Assembly (NCBI GenBank): GCA_013695565.1
Contig: JACDAG010000866.1
Location: forward strand, 1 to 6,912
DNA: 6,912 bases
Direction: 5' to 3'
Source of the DNA: Bradyrhizobium sp.
GTDB taxonomy: Bacteria > Pseudomonadota > Alphaproteobacteria > Rhizobiales > Xanthobacteraceae
Position 1 is the first letter of the stretch; every line of letters starts with the position of its first letter. The translations under genes were made by a program, and so were the position numbers. The notes under the pieces were generated by a model, which ran no database searches, was not told where the DNA came from, and saw only the letters and a list, made by a program, of their open reading frames with translations. This document shows positions 1 through 6,912 of the stretch, one piece after another.

Positions 1-3000
1 CTGACGAGGAGACCGCCAGCAACGAGCGTACCCCGATCGAGAACCTGCCCGAGGCCGACGCAAATGGCGTCGCGACCTTCCCGGTCTCGCTGGCCAAGGC
101 GCCAACTTCAACCCGCCCGCAGGAAGCCCAGATATTCGTCCGCATGGCGGAGGCTGGTGGCCGCGCCGTCGAGCGCAAGCTGGTGCTGCCGGTGGCGCCT
201 GCCTCGCCCCTGATCGGCATCAAGCCGCTGTTCGGCGACAAGAGCGTCGCGGAGGGCGACAAGGCCGAATTCGACGTGGTGTTCGTCGCGCCCGACGGCA
301 AGCAGTTGCCGCGCGACGGCCTGCGCTACGAACTCCTGAAGATGGAATCCCGCTACCAATGGTATCGACAGAACTCGTCGTGGGAATATGAGCCGGTCAA
401 ATCGACCGCACGCGTCGCCGACGGCGACCTGACGCTGACATCAGACAAGGCGGCGCGGGTATCGCTGGCGCCGCAGCCGGGCCGCTATCGCCTCGACGTC
501 AAATCGACGGAGGCGGACGGGCCGGTCACGTCGGTCCAGTTCGACGTCGGCTGGTATTCCGATGGGAGTGCCGACACCCCGGACCTTTTGGAAACCTCGA
601 TCGACAAGCCGGAATACGCCTCCGGCGACACCATGGTCGTCTCGGTCAACGCCCGTTCTGCCGGCAAGCTCACCATCAACGTGCTTGGTGACCGCCTGCT
701 GACCGCCCAGACCGTGGACGTCAAGGAAGGCACCCAGCAGGTCAAGCTGACCGTCGGCAAGGATTGGGGCACCGGCGCCTATGTGCTGGCGACCTTGCGG
801 CGTCCGCTCGACGCGGCAGCCTTGCGGATGCCCGGACGGGCGATTGGCCTGAAGTGGTTCGGCATCGACAAGAAGACCCGCGCGCTGCAGGTCGCTCTGT
901 CGCCGCCGCCGTTGGTCCGGCCGGGAACGGCACTCAAAATTCCGGTCAAGCTCGGCGGGCTCAACCCCGGCGAAGACGCCAAGATCGTGGTCGCCGCGGT
1001 CGATGTCGGCATCCTCAACCTGACCAATTACAAGCCGCCGGCGCCGGATGATTACTATCTCGGCCAGCGCCGCCTGACGTCGGAAATCCGCGACCTCTAC
1101 GGGCAGTTGATCGACGGCATGCAGGGCACGCGCGGCCAGCTCAAGACCGGCGGCGATTCCGCAGGTGCCGAGCTGCAGGGCAGTCCGCCCACACAAAAAC
1201 CACTGGCGCTCTATTCCGGCATCGTCACGGTCGGCCCTGACGGGTCCGCCGAGATCAGTTTTGACATTCCGGAGTTCGCCGGCACCGCGCGGGTGATGGC
1301 GGTGGCGTGGAGTTCGACCAAGGTCGGCCGCGCCAATATCGACGTCACCGTGCGCGATCCGGTGGTGCTGACGGCAACGCTGCCGCGCTTCCTGCTCAAT
1401 GGTGATCGCGGCACCATGAGCTTTGATCTCGACAACGTCGAAGGTGCTGCCGGCGACTACACCATCAGCGTCAAGACGACGGGACCGGTAAAGGTCACCG
1501 GCAATCCAGCGACGACGGTCAAGCTCGCCGCCAAGCAGCGCACCTCGATGTCGCTGGCGATCGACGCCGGCGGCGCCGGAACCGCCAATTTCGACGTCGA
1601 CATCAAGGGGCCCAACGGTCTGGCGCTGGCGCGGCATTACGCGCTCGACGTCAAGGCAGCGACGCAGATCCTGGCGCGCCGCTCGATCCGGACCCTTGCC
1701 AAGGGCGAAAGCCTGACGCTGACGTCCGACATGTTCGCCGACCTGGTGTCGGGAACGGGCAGCGTGTCGCTCTCCGTCAGCTTGTCGACGGCGCTCGATG
1801 CGGCGACCATCCTCAAGGCGCTGGATCGTTATCCCCACGGCTGTTCCGAACAGATCACCAGCCGTGCGATGCCGCTGCTTTACGTCAACGACCTCGCGGC
1901 CGGTGCACATCTGGCGATGGACACCGCCGTCGACCAGCGCATCCGGGACGCGATCGAACGGCTGCTGGCGCGACAGGGCTCGAATGGCTCATTCGGCCTG
2001 TGGTCGGCGGGCGGCGATGACGCCTGGCTCGATGCTTATGTGGTGGATTTCCTGACCCGTGCCCGTGAAAAGGGATTTGCAGTGCCGGATGTCCTGTTCA
2101 AGAACGCGCTCGATCGCATCCGTAACTCCGTGGTCAACGCCAACGAGCCGGAAAAGGACGGCGGCCGCGATCTGGCCTACGGCCTCTACGTGCTGGCCCG
2201 CAACGGCGCCGCGCCGATCGGCGACCTGCGCTATCTCGCCGACACCAAGCTCGGCAATCTCGCGACGCCGATTGCAAAATCGCAGTTGGCGGCGGCGCTG
2301 GCTTTGGTTGGCGACAAGGCAAGGGCGGAGCGCGTCTATGGCGCCGCGCTGGATGCCTTGACGCCGAAGCCCGTGCTTGAGTTCGGCCGGGTCGACTATG
2401 GCAGCGCGCTGCGCGATGCCGCGGCACTTGTTTCGCTCGCCAGCGAAGGCAATGCCCCGCGGGCAACGCTGACGCAGGCGGTGCAACGGGTCGAAGTGGC
2501 GAGGGGACTGACGCCCTACACCTCGACCCAGGAAAACGCCTGGCTGGTCTTGGCCTCGCGCGCGCTGTCAAAGGAAACGATGGCGCTCGACATCGATGGT
2601 TCGCCCATCAAGACGGCGGCCTATCGCAGCTACAAGGCGGAGCAGATGGCGGGCAAACCGGTCAAGATCACCAACACCGGCGATGCACCGGTGCAGGCGG
2701 TGGTCTCGGTCTCGGGTTCGCCGATCACGCCGGAGCCCGCGGCCTCGAACGGCTTCAAGATCGAGCGCAATTACTTCACGCTCGACGGCAAGCCCGCCGA
2801 TATCTCCAGGGCCAAGCAGAACGATCGCTTTGCGGTGGTATTGAAGATCACCGAGGCCAAGCCGGAATATGGGCACATCATGGTGTCCGATTATCTGCCG
2901 GCCGGCCTCGAGATCGACAATCCAAAGCTGGTCTCGTCCGGTGACAGCGGCACGCTCGACTGGATCGAGGATGGCGAGGAGCCTGAAAATACCGAGTTCC

Positions 3001-3191
3001 GCGATGACCGCTTCACCGCGGCCATCGATCGCGCCAGCGACGACACGGCGGTGTTCACCGTCGCGTATGTCGTGCGCGCGGTATCCCCAGGCAGATACGT
3101 GCTGCCGCAGGCCTATGTCGAGGACATGTACAATCCCTCGCGCTATGGCCGCTCCGGCACCGGTACTGTCGAGGTGCGTCCGGCCAAATGA
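1..3191 (+). CDS. Bacterial alpha-2-macroglobulin (YfhM/ECAM type), C-terminal part, 5' end outside window
   Basis: The frame is open from base 3 (first residues DEETASNERTPIEN) to TGA at 3189-3191, giving 1,062 visible residues. The ATG at 144 is internal, because the reading continues upstream of it with family-like sequence. Numbering from base 3: beta-rich macroglobulin domains come first; a bait-region domain starts near residue 200 (IDKPEYASGD) and contains VDVGILNLTNY near 335; a flexible bait-like linker spans about 364-400; the central A2M domain follows (LALYSGIVTVGPDGSAEISF to about 460); the thioester motif HGCSEQ is at 612-617 with the thioester Cys at 614; the alpha-helical thioester domain runs to about 880 (GSFGLW, DAWLDAYVVDFL, TQENAWLVLA); a C-terminal MG10-type domain covers about 900-1055 (ISRAKQNDRF, VSDYLPAGLEIDNP). 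Family members have roughly 1,650-1,750 residues, so about 600-700 N-terminal residues, including any lipoprotein signal, are missing. Known role of the family: a periplasmic, usually inner-membrane-anchored protease trap. Bait cleavage exposes the thioester, which bonds covalently to the attacker. The stop overlaps the pbpC start, so the two are very likely one operon. Confidence 0.96.
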   Translation, partial: DEETASNERTPIENLPEADANGVATFPVSLAKAPTSTRPQEAQIFVRMAEAGGRAVERKLVLPVAPASPLIGIKPLFGDKSVAEGDKAEFDVVFVAPDGKQLPRDGLRYELLKMESRYQWYRQNSSWEYEPVKSTARVADGDLTLTSDKAARVSLAPQPGRYRLDVKSTEADGPVTSVQFDVGWYSDGSADTPDLLETSIDKPEYASGDTMVVSVNARSAGKLTINVLGDRLLTAQTVDVKEGTQQVKLTVGKDWGTGAYVLATLRRPLDAAALRMPGRAIGLKWFGIDKKTRALQVALSPPPLVRPGTALKIPVKLGGLNPGEDAKIVVAAVDVGILNLTNYKPPAPDDYYLGQRRLTSEIRDLYGQLIDGMQGTRGQLKTGGDSAGAELQGSPPTQKPLALYSGIVTVGPDGSAEISFDIPEFAGTARVMAVAWSSTKVGRANIDVTVRDPVVLTATLPRFLLNGDRGTMSFDLDNVEGAAGDYTISVKTTGPVKVTGNPATTVKLAAKQRTSMSLAIDAGGAGTANFDVDIKGPNGLALARHYALDVKAATQILARRSIRTLAKGESLTLTSDMFADLVSGTGSVSLSVSLSTALDAATILKALDRYPHGCSEQITSRAMPLLYVNDLAAGAHLAMDTAVDQRIRDAIERLLARQGSNGSFGLWSAGGDDAWLDAYVVDFLTRAREKGFAVPDVLFKNALDRIRNSVVNANEPEKDGGRDLAYGLYVLARNGAAPIGDLRYLADTKLGNLATPIAKSQLAAALALVGDKARAERVYGAALDALTPKPVLEFGRVDYGSALRDAAALVSLASEGNAPRATLTQAVQRVEVARGLTPYTSTQENAWLVLASRALSKETMALDIDGSPIKTAAYRSYKAEQMAGKPVKITNTGDAPVQAVVSVSGSPITPEPAASNGFKIERNYFTLDGKPADISRAKQNDRFAVVLKITEAKPEYGHIMVSDYLPAGLEIDNPKLVSSGDSGTLDWIEDGEEPENTEFRDDRFTAAIDRASDDTAVFTVAYVVRAVSPGRYVLPQAYVEDMYNPSRYGRSGTGTVEVRPAK
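1092..1202 (+). other. Putative protease bait segment of the alpha-2-macroglobulin
   Basis: This covers about residues 364-400 of the visible protein, beginning DLYGQLIDGMQGTRGQLKTG and ending shortly before QKPLALYSG. It lies between the conserved VDVGILNL strand and the central A2M domain, which is where bacterial macroglobulins carry the exposed segment whose cleavage triggers the thioester. It is rich in Gly, Gln, Ser and Pro with isolated Arg and Lys, consistent with a disordered stretch offering trypsin-like and other cleavage sites. The boundaries are approximate and inferred from position and composition. Confidence 0.55.
1842..1853 (+). other. Thioester motif codons (CSEQ) of the alpha-2-macroglobulin
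   Basis: The codons tgt-tcc-gaa-cag encode Cys-Ser-Glu-Gln within YPHGCSEQITSRAMPLLY. It fits the Cys-x-Glu-Gln signature in which the Cys thiol and the Gln side chain form an internal thioester in macroglobulins and complement C3-like proteins. Both bond-forming residues are present, so this copy belongs to the thioester-bearing class, unlike bacterial paralogues (YfaS/MagD type) that lack the motif. The Cys is the only cysteine in the 1,062 visible residues. Confidence 0.95.
3188..3191 (+). promoter_or_regulatory. ATGA stop/start overlap joining A2M and pbpC
   Basis: The pbpC ATG (3188-3190) and the A2M TGA (3189-3191) share bases in the four-base ATGA. The nearest purine-rich ribosome-binding candidate, GAGG at 3171-3174, is far from the start (13 nt). 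This arrangement is typical of termination-reinitiation coupling, which would tie PBP1C synthesis to translation of the macroglobulin. The overlap is read directly; the coupling is inferred. Confidence 0.8.
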
Positions 3192-5308
3192 GTGAGACGG
3201 GGGCCATAGCGCCGGCGGCACCTCGCAAGGGGCGTTGGCGGCGGATCAAGCAGGCGGCGGGAATTTCCGCCGTCGCCAGTCTGGTTGTGGCCGGCGTCTT
3301 CGCAGGCTGGGTCGCTTCGCTCGGCCCGCTGCCGCTGGAACAGGCGCACAAGGTCTCGACCTCGATCGTCGACCGCAACGGCAAATTGCTGCGTGCCTAT
3401 GCAATGGCCGACGGCCGCTGGCGGCTGCCGGTTGACGCCAAAACCGGCGTCGACCCTGGGTACCTCAATCTGTTACTCGCGTATGAAGATCGCCGCTTCC
3501 ACTCGCATCGCGGGGTCGATCCGCTGGCGCTCGGCCGCGCCGCGCTTCAACTGATGACGCGCGGGCATATCGTGTCCGGCGGTTCGACCATCACGATGCA
3601 ATTGGCGCGGCTGATGGAGCCGCGGCGGGAGCGCTCGGTTTACGCAAAGCTGCGCCAGATGGTGCGCGCGATCCAGATCGAGCGGCACTTAAGCAAGGAT
3701 CAGATCCTCGATCTCTATCTGGCGCTGGCGCCGTTCGGCGGCAATCTCGAGGGCGTCCGCGCTGCATCAATCGCTTATTTCGGCAAGGAGCCGAAGCGGC
3801 TGTCGCTGGCGGAATCGGCACTGCTGGTGGCGCTGCCGCAATCGCCGGAGATGCGACGCCTCGACCGCCATCCCGACGTCGCGCGTGCCGCCCGAGATCG
3901 CGTGCTCGAGCGCATGGTCGATGAGCATCGCGTATCCCGGGAGGATGCGTTTCAGGCCAAAGCCGTGACCGTGCCACGGCTGCGGAAGCCAATGCCGATT
4001 CTGGCGCCGCATTCCTCCGATCAGTCGATGGCGACCGTGAAGGATACGCCGGTCATCAAGCTGACGCTGGATGCAAGCCTGCAGAAGACTCTTGAAGCTT
4101 TGGCGCGCGACCGCGCGATCGCGCAGGGGCCGAATATTTCCGTCGCGATGATCGCGGTCGACAATGAAAGCGGCGACGTGCTGGCGCGGGTCGGCTCGTC
4201 CGATTATTTCGACGAGCGGCGCGCCGGGCAGGTCGACATGACCCGCGCGGTTCGTTCGCCGGGATCGACGCTAAAGCCCTTCATCTACGGTCTCGCCTTC
4301 GAAGATGGTTTTGTGCATCCAGAAAGCTTGATCGACGATCGTCCGATCCGCTTCGGCTCCTATGCGCCGGAAAATTTCGACATGACGTTCCAGGGCACGG
4401 TGCCGGTGCGCAAGGCGCTGCAACTATCGCTGAACGTGCCGGCGATCGCGCTGCTCGACCGCGTCGGCGCCAGCCGGCTGTCGTCGCGCCTCAAACAGGC
4501 CGGCGGCAATCTGGTGCTGCCGAAGGATGAAGCGCCGGGCCTTGCGATGGGCCTCGGCGGCGTCGGCGTCACCTTGCAGGATCTGGCGCAGCTCTATGCG
4601 GGGCTGGCGCGGCTCGGCATCACCAAGCCGCTGCGCGAGATCATGACGCCCAAGGACGAGCGCGATCCGATGCGGCTGATGGATCAGGCCGCGGCCTGGC
4701 AGGTCGGCAACGTCCTGGTCGGCACCCCGCCGCCGGAAAACGGCGTGCACAACCGGATCGCGTTCAAGACCGGCACCAGCTACGGCTATCGCGACGCCTG
4801 GTCGGTCGGATTCGATGGCCGCATCACCATCGGCGTATGGGTTGGGCGCCCCGATGGCGCGCCTGTCGCCGGGCTGGTCGGCCGCACCGCCGCCGCGCCC
4901 ATCCTGTTCGACGCCTTCGCCCGCACCGGAAAGATTCCGGCCGCGCTGCCGAAGCCACCCAAGGGCGCGTTGATCGCGAGCAATGCCAAGCTTCCGGTAC
5001 CGCTGCGGCGGTTCCGTCCCGTCGGCGAACTGGTTCGGACCGGCAGCGATCAGGCGCCACGCATTCAGTTCCCGCTGAACGGTTCGCGGATCGACGTCGA
5101 TCGTTCGAACAACGGACAGTTCTCGGCGCTGCCGGTCAAGGTCGCCGGCGGCGTGCTGCCGCTCACCATGCTGGTGAACGGTATTTCGGTCGGCGAGATC
5201 GACAGCCGGCGTCAGCGCCTGGTCGATCCGCCCGGACCGGGCTTTGCGCGCCTCACGGTCATCGACGCGACGGGGGCTGCAGATACCGTCGTGATCCGGG
5301 TGCAGTGA
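3188..5308 (+). CDS. pbpC: Penicillin-binding protein 1C (bifunctional GT51 glycosyltransferase / transpeptidase)
   Basis: A complete 706-residue inner-membrane enzyme of periplasmic peptidoglycan synthesis. Residues 1-22 are basic and cytoplasmic (RKGRWRRIK), and one transmembrane anchor covers about 24-46. The GT51 domain (about 55-225) shows EDRRFHSHRG at 100-109 with the catalytic-type Glu100, GGSTITMQLARLM at 131-143, and IERHLSKDQILDLYL at 164-178. The TMQ in place of the TQQ of PBP1A/1B favours the PbpC subfamily. The transpeptidase domain (about 290-580) has SxxK as S360-T-L-K363 in RSPGSTLKPF, SxN as S414-L-N416, and KTGTS at 527-531, so both activities look intact. A C-terminal beta-rich tail (about 622-706, from PRIQFPLNGSRI) matches the PBP1C C-terminal domain. 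The protein is somewhat shorter than E. coli PBP1C (about 770). ATG 3188 overlaps the A2M stop as ATGA; a weak GAGG lies 13 nt upstream at 3171-3174, so translation probably depends on coupling. The TGA is at 5306-5308. The protein has no cysteine. Confidence 0.97.
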   Translation: MSETGAIAPAAPRKGRWRRIKQAAGISAVASLVVAGVFAGWVASLGPLPLEQAHKVSTSIVDRNGKLLRAYAMADGRWRLPVDAKTGVDPGYLNLLLAYEDRRFHSHRGVDPLALGRAALQLMTRGHIVSGGSTITMQLARLMEPRRERSVYAKLRQMVRAIQIERHLSKDQILDLYLALAPFGGNLEGVRAASIAYFGKEPKRLSLAESALLVALPQSPEMRRLDRHPDVARAARDRVLERMVDEHRVSREDAFQAKAVTVPRLRKPMPILAPHSSDQSMATVKDTPVIKLTLDASLQKTLEALARDRAIAQGPNISVAMIAVDNESGDVLARVGSSDYFDERRAGQVDMTRAVRSPGSTLKPFIYGLAFEDGFVHPESLIDDRPIRFGSYAPENFDMTFQGTVPVRKALQLSLNVPAIALLDRVGASRLSSRLKQAGGNLVLPKDEAPGLAMGLGGVGVTLQDLAQLYAGLARLGITKPLREIMTPKDERDPMRLMDQAAAWQVGNVLVGTPPPENGVHNRIAFKTGTSYGYRDAWSVGFDGRITIGVWVGRPDGAPVAGLVGRTAAAPILFDAFARTGKIPAALPKPPKGALIASNAKLPVPLRRFRPVGELVRTGSDQAPRIQFPLNGSRIDVDRSNNGQFSALPVKVAGGVLPLTMLVNGISVGEIDSRRQRLVDPPGPGFARLTVIDATGAADTVVIRVQ

Positions 5309-5329
5309 TCCGGTCAATTTGACGGATTA
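5306..5329 (+). terminator. Possible weak hairpin over the pbpC stop codon
   Basis: The bases tgatcc (5306-5311) pair with ggatta (5324-5329; one pair is G-U), G5312 is bulged, and gtc (5313-5315) pairs with gac (5321-5323) around the loop aattt. This gives a nine-pair imperfect stem containing the pbpC TGA. No T-run follows (the next bases are acgggccggg), so it is not a classical intrinsic terminator. It could be an mRNA 3'-end stabiliser, an attenuator, or chance. The next gene follows in the same direction 96 bases after the stop. Confidence 0.25.
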
Positions 5330-5404
5330 ACGGGCCGGGGACGCCGCGGAATAAGCTGGAACTGTGGTGTTGTTTGCAGTGCGGTTTCATCGTATGCGAA
5401 CAAG

Positions 5405-6912
5405 ATGGTTGAAACCGTGCAACCCCGGCGATTTGGAGCAGGCCAACAGTCTGTGAAACCTGCGAATTCCAGCCGCAGGTTGCTCGCCGCGTTTGACTTC
5501 GGCACGGCAAGCCATTTCCGCGCAATCATCGTCCTGGCGCTGTGCTGCATCGTGCTTTTCGTGCCCGGTTTCTTTACGATTCCGGCCATCGACCGCGATG
5601 AGGCGCGGTTTGCCCAGGCGACCAAGCAGATGGTCGAAAGCGGCGAATTCGTCGACATCCGCTTTCAGGACGACGTCCGCTACAAGAAGCCGGTCGGCAT
5701 CTACTGGCTGCAGGCCGTCGTGGTCGAGACCGCCTCGTCGCTCGGGGTGCCACGGGCGCAGCTGCGCATCTGGCTCTACCGCGTCCCGTCCCTGATCGGG
5801 GCCATCGGCGCGGTGCTGCTGACCTACTGGACGGCGCTCGCCTTCGTGACCCGGCGAGGTGCGGCGCTGTCGGCGCTCCTGATGGGCAGTTGCGTCCTGC
5901 TCGGTGCCGAAGCGCGGCTCGCCAAGACCGACGCGATGCTGCTGCTGACCGTCATCGCCGCGATGGGGGCGATGGCGCGGATCTATCTGTCCTGGCAGCG
6001 CGGCGAGGATCCGGCCCGCCCGCCCTGGTCGTCGCCCGCGATCTTCTGGACCGCGCTGGCCGGCGGCATCTTGCTCAAAGGCCCGCTGATCCTGATGTTC
6101 GTCGGGTTGACGATCCTGGTGCTGGCGATCCTCGACCGTTCGGCGGTCTGGCTGTGGCGCCTGCGCCCGGTCTGGGGCCTGATGTGGATGCTGGTTCTGG
6201 TGCTGCCGTGGTTCGTCGCGATTTTCTGGCGCGCGGGCGACGCGTTCTTCGCCAATTCGCTCGGCGGCGACATGCTGAGCAAGCTCGGCGCCCAGGAGTC
6301 CCATGGCGCGCCGCCGGGCCTGTATCTGCTGCTGTTCTGGGTGACGTTCTGGCCCGGTGCGCCGCTGGCGGGGATGGCGGCACCCGCGGTGTGGCGGGCC
6401 CGGCGCGAGCCCGGCGCGCAATTTCTGCTGGCGTGGCTGATCCCGTCCTGGATCGTCTTCGAACTGGTACTGACCAAGCTTCCGCATTACGTGATGCCGC
6501 TCTATCCGGCGATTGCCATCCTGACGGTCGGCGCACTGGAGCGCCGCGTGTTGTCGCGCTCCTGGCTGGTGCGCGGTGCGGCCTGGTGGTTTGCGATCCC
6601 CGCGATCACCGCCGTGATTGCCATCGTCGCCGCGATCAAGTTGACGCACCAACCGGCGTTCCCGGCATGGCCGGTGCTGGCGGCGGCGATGATTTTCGGC
6701 CTGATCGCCTGGTGGCTGTTCGAGGAAAGCCGCGCAGAGCGCTCGCTGTTGAATGCGGTGATTGCCGCGATGTGTCTGTCGATTGCCGTCTACGGCATCG
6801 TGTTGCCGTCGCTAACGACGCTGTTCCCAAGCGCGGAGGTCGCGCGCGCGTTGCGCAATGTCGTCTGTGTCGGGCCGAAAGCGGCGGCGGCAGGCTTCCA
6901 CGAGCCCAGTCT
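5405..6912 (+). CDS. GT39/ArnT-like polytopic membrane glycosyltransferase, 3' end outside window
   Basis: The frame opens after the pbpC TGA and has no stop through base 6912, giving 502 complete codons from ATG 5405 (MVETVQPRRFGAGQQ). Family members have roughly 530-570 residues, so only a short C-terminal part is probably missing. After a basic cytoplasmic N-terminus, transmembrane helix 1 covers about 40-57. The first periplasmic loop carries DRDEARFAQATKQM from residue 63, with the acidic pair D65-E66 expected at the active site, then YKKPVGIYW at 93-101. Further family marks are ARLAKTDAML at 170-179, GGILLKGPL at 220-228, a later LPWF, and TKLPHYVMPLYP at 357-368. About 10-12 hydrophobic segments are visible. 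Known chemistry of the superfamily (PMT/ArnT fold): transfer of a sugar from a polyprenyl-phosphate donor to lipid A, another glycan or a protein on the periplasmic side. Donor and acceptor cannot be read here, so arnT is not assigned. The start is uncertain: ATG 5405 lacks a clear Shine-Dalgarno, and GTG 5453 is an alternative. It may be cotranscribed with pbpC. Confidence 0.9.
   Translation, partial: MVETVQPRRFGAGQQSVKPANSSRRLLAAFDFGTASHFRAIIVLALCCIVLFVPGFFTIPAIDRDEARFAQATKQMVESGEFVDIRFQDDVRYKKPVGIYWLQAVVVETASSLGVPRAQLRIWLYRVPSLIGAIGAVLLTYWTALAFVTRRGAALSALLMGSCVLLGAEARLAKTDAMLLLTVIAAMGAMARIYLSWQRGEDPARPPWSSPAIFWTALAGGILLKGPLILMFVGLTILVLAILDRSAVWLWRLRPVWGLMWMLVLVLPWFVAIFWRAGDAFFANSLGGDMLSKLGAQESHGAPPGLYLLLFWVTFWPGAPLAGMAAPAVWRARREPGAQFLLAWLIPSWIVFELVLTKLPHYVMPLYPAIAILTVGALERRVLSRSWLVRGAAWWFAIPAITAVIAIVAAIKLTHQPAFPAWPVLAAAMIFGLIAWWLFEESRAERSLLNAVIAAMCLSIAVYGIVLPSLTTLFPSAEVARALRNVVCVGPKAAAAGFHEPS

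Noticed and set aside
144..146. ATG as the start of the macroglobulin gene
   Set aside because: The same frame is open upstream to base 3 and encodes family-like sequence (DEETASNERTPIENLPEADA), so this Met is internal.
441..1910. Minus-strand open frame of 489 codons opposite the macroglobulin gene
   Set aside because: It is antisense to a well-supported coding region. The translation is rich in Arg, Gln, Asp, Gly and His with no recognisable domain or membrane pattern, as expected for a shadow frame in GC-rich DNA.
2568..3221. Minus-strand open frame of 217 codons across the A2M-pbpC junction
   Set aside because: It lies antisense to the conserved C-terminal macroglobulin domain and the pbpC start, with no recognisable domain; treated as a shadow frame.
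5370..5398. Promoter-like pair TTGTTT (5370-5375) and TATGCG (5393-5398) with a 17-base spacer
   Set aside because: The match to -35/-10 consensus is loose, and the implied transcript start would fall at or just after ATG 5405. It would make sense only with a leaderless message or the downstream GTG start. Not strong enough to annotate.
5394..5456. ATG-initiated short frame (20 codons plus TGA) overlapping the start of the glycosyltransferase
   Set aside because: It has no Shine-Dalgarno and no recognisable peptide features. A leader peptide is conceivable, but nothing supports it over chance.
5387..6652. Minus-strand open frame of 421 codons opposite the glycosyltransferase gene
   Set aside because: The product would be dominated by Arg, Gln, His, Asp and Pro repeats with no hydrophobic core, while the plus strand encodes clear GT39 motifs and membrane helices in a frame open to the window edge.

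Overview
This window is GC-rich chromosomal DNA with strongly G/C-ending codons. It carries three consecutive plus-strand genes and almost no intergenic sequence. The protein families, the gene order and the wording of the conserved motifs resemble an alphaproteobacterium of the Bradyrhizobium/Rhodopseudomonas type. That assignment is inferred from sequence style and has not been tested by a search.

Layout. (1) Bases 1-3191 hold the C-terminal 1,062 residues of a large bacterial alpha-2-macroglobulin (YfhM/ECAM type), whose 5' end lies upstream of the window. It has an intact CSEQ thioester motif, a bait-like linker and a C-terminal receptor-type domain. (2) Bases 3188-5308 hold a complete pbpC (penicillin-binding protein 1C, bifunctional glycosyltransferase/transpeptidase), which overlaps the first gene by an ATGA junction. 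(3) After a 96-base gap, which begins with a possible imperfect hairpin over the pbpC stop codon, bases 5405-6912 hold a polytopic GT39/ArnT-like membrane glycosyltransferase. It runs off the right edge of the window.

How they fit together. The first two genes form the widespread bacterial A2M-pbpC module. The periplasmic macroglobulin is thought to trap intruding proteases through bait cleavage and thioester chemistry, and PBP1C is thought to repair or synthesise peptidoglycan at sites of damage, so the pair looks like a periplasmic defence and repair unit. The third gene is also an envelope enzyme that would take its sugar from a polyprenyl-phosphate donor. Its link to the pair rests only on orientation and proximity.

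I see no tRNA, rRNA, CRISPR array, insertion sequence, phage gene or toxin-antitoxin gene. I found no evidence of an undescribed system. The points most worth a second look are the cysteine distribution in the A2M/PBP1C pair, the bait segment, the ATGA junction, and the unresolved start of the third gene.
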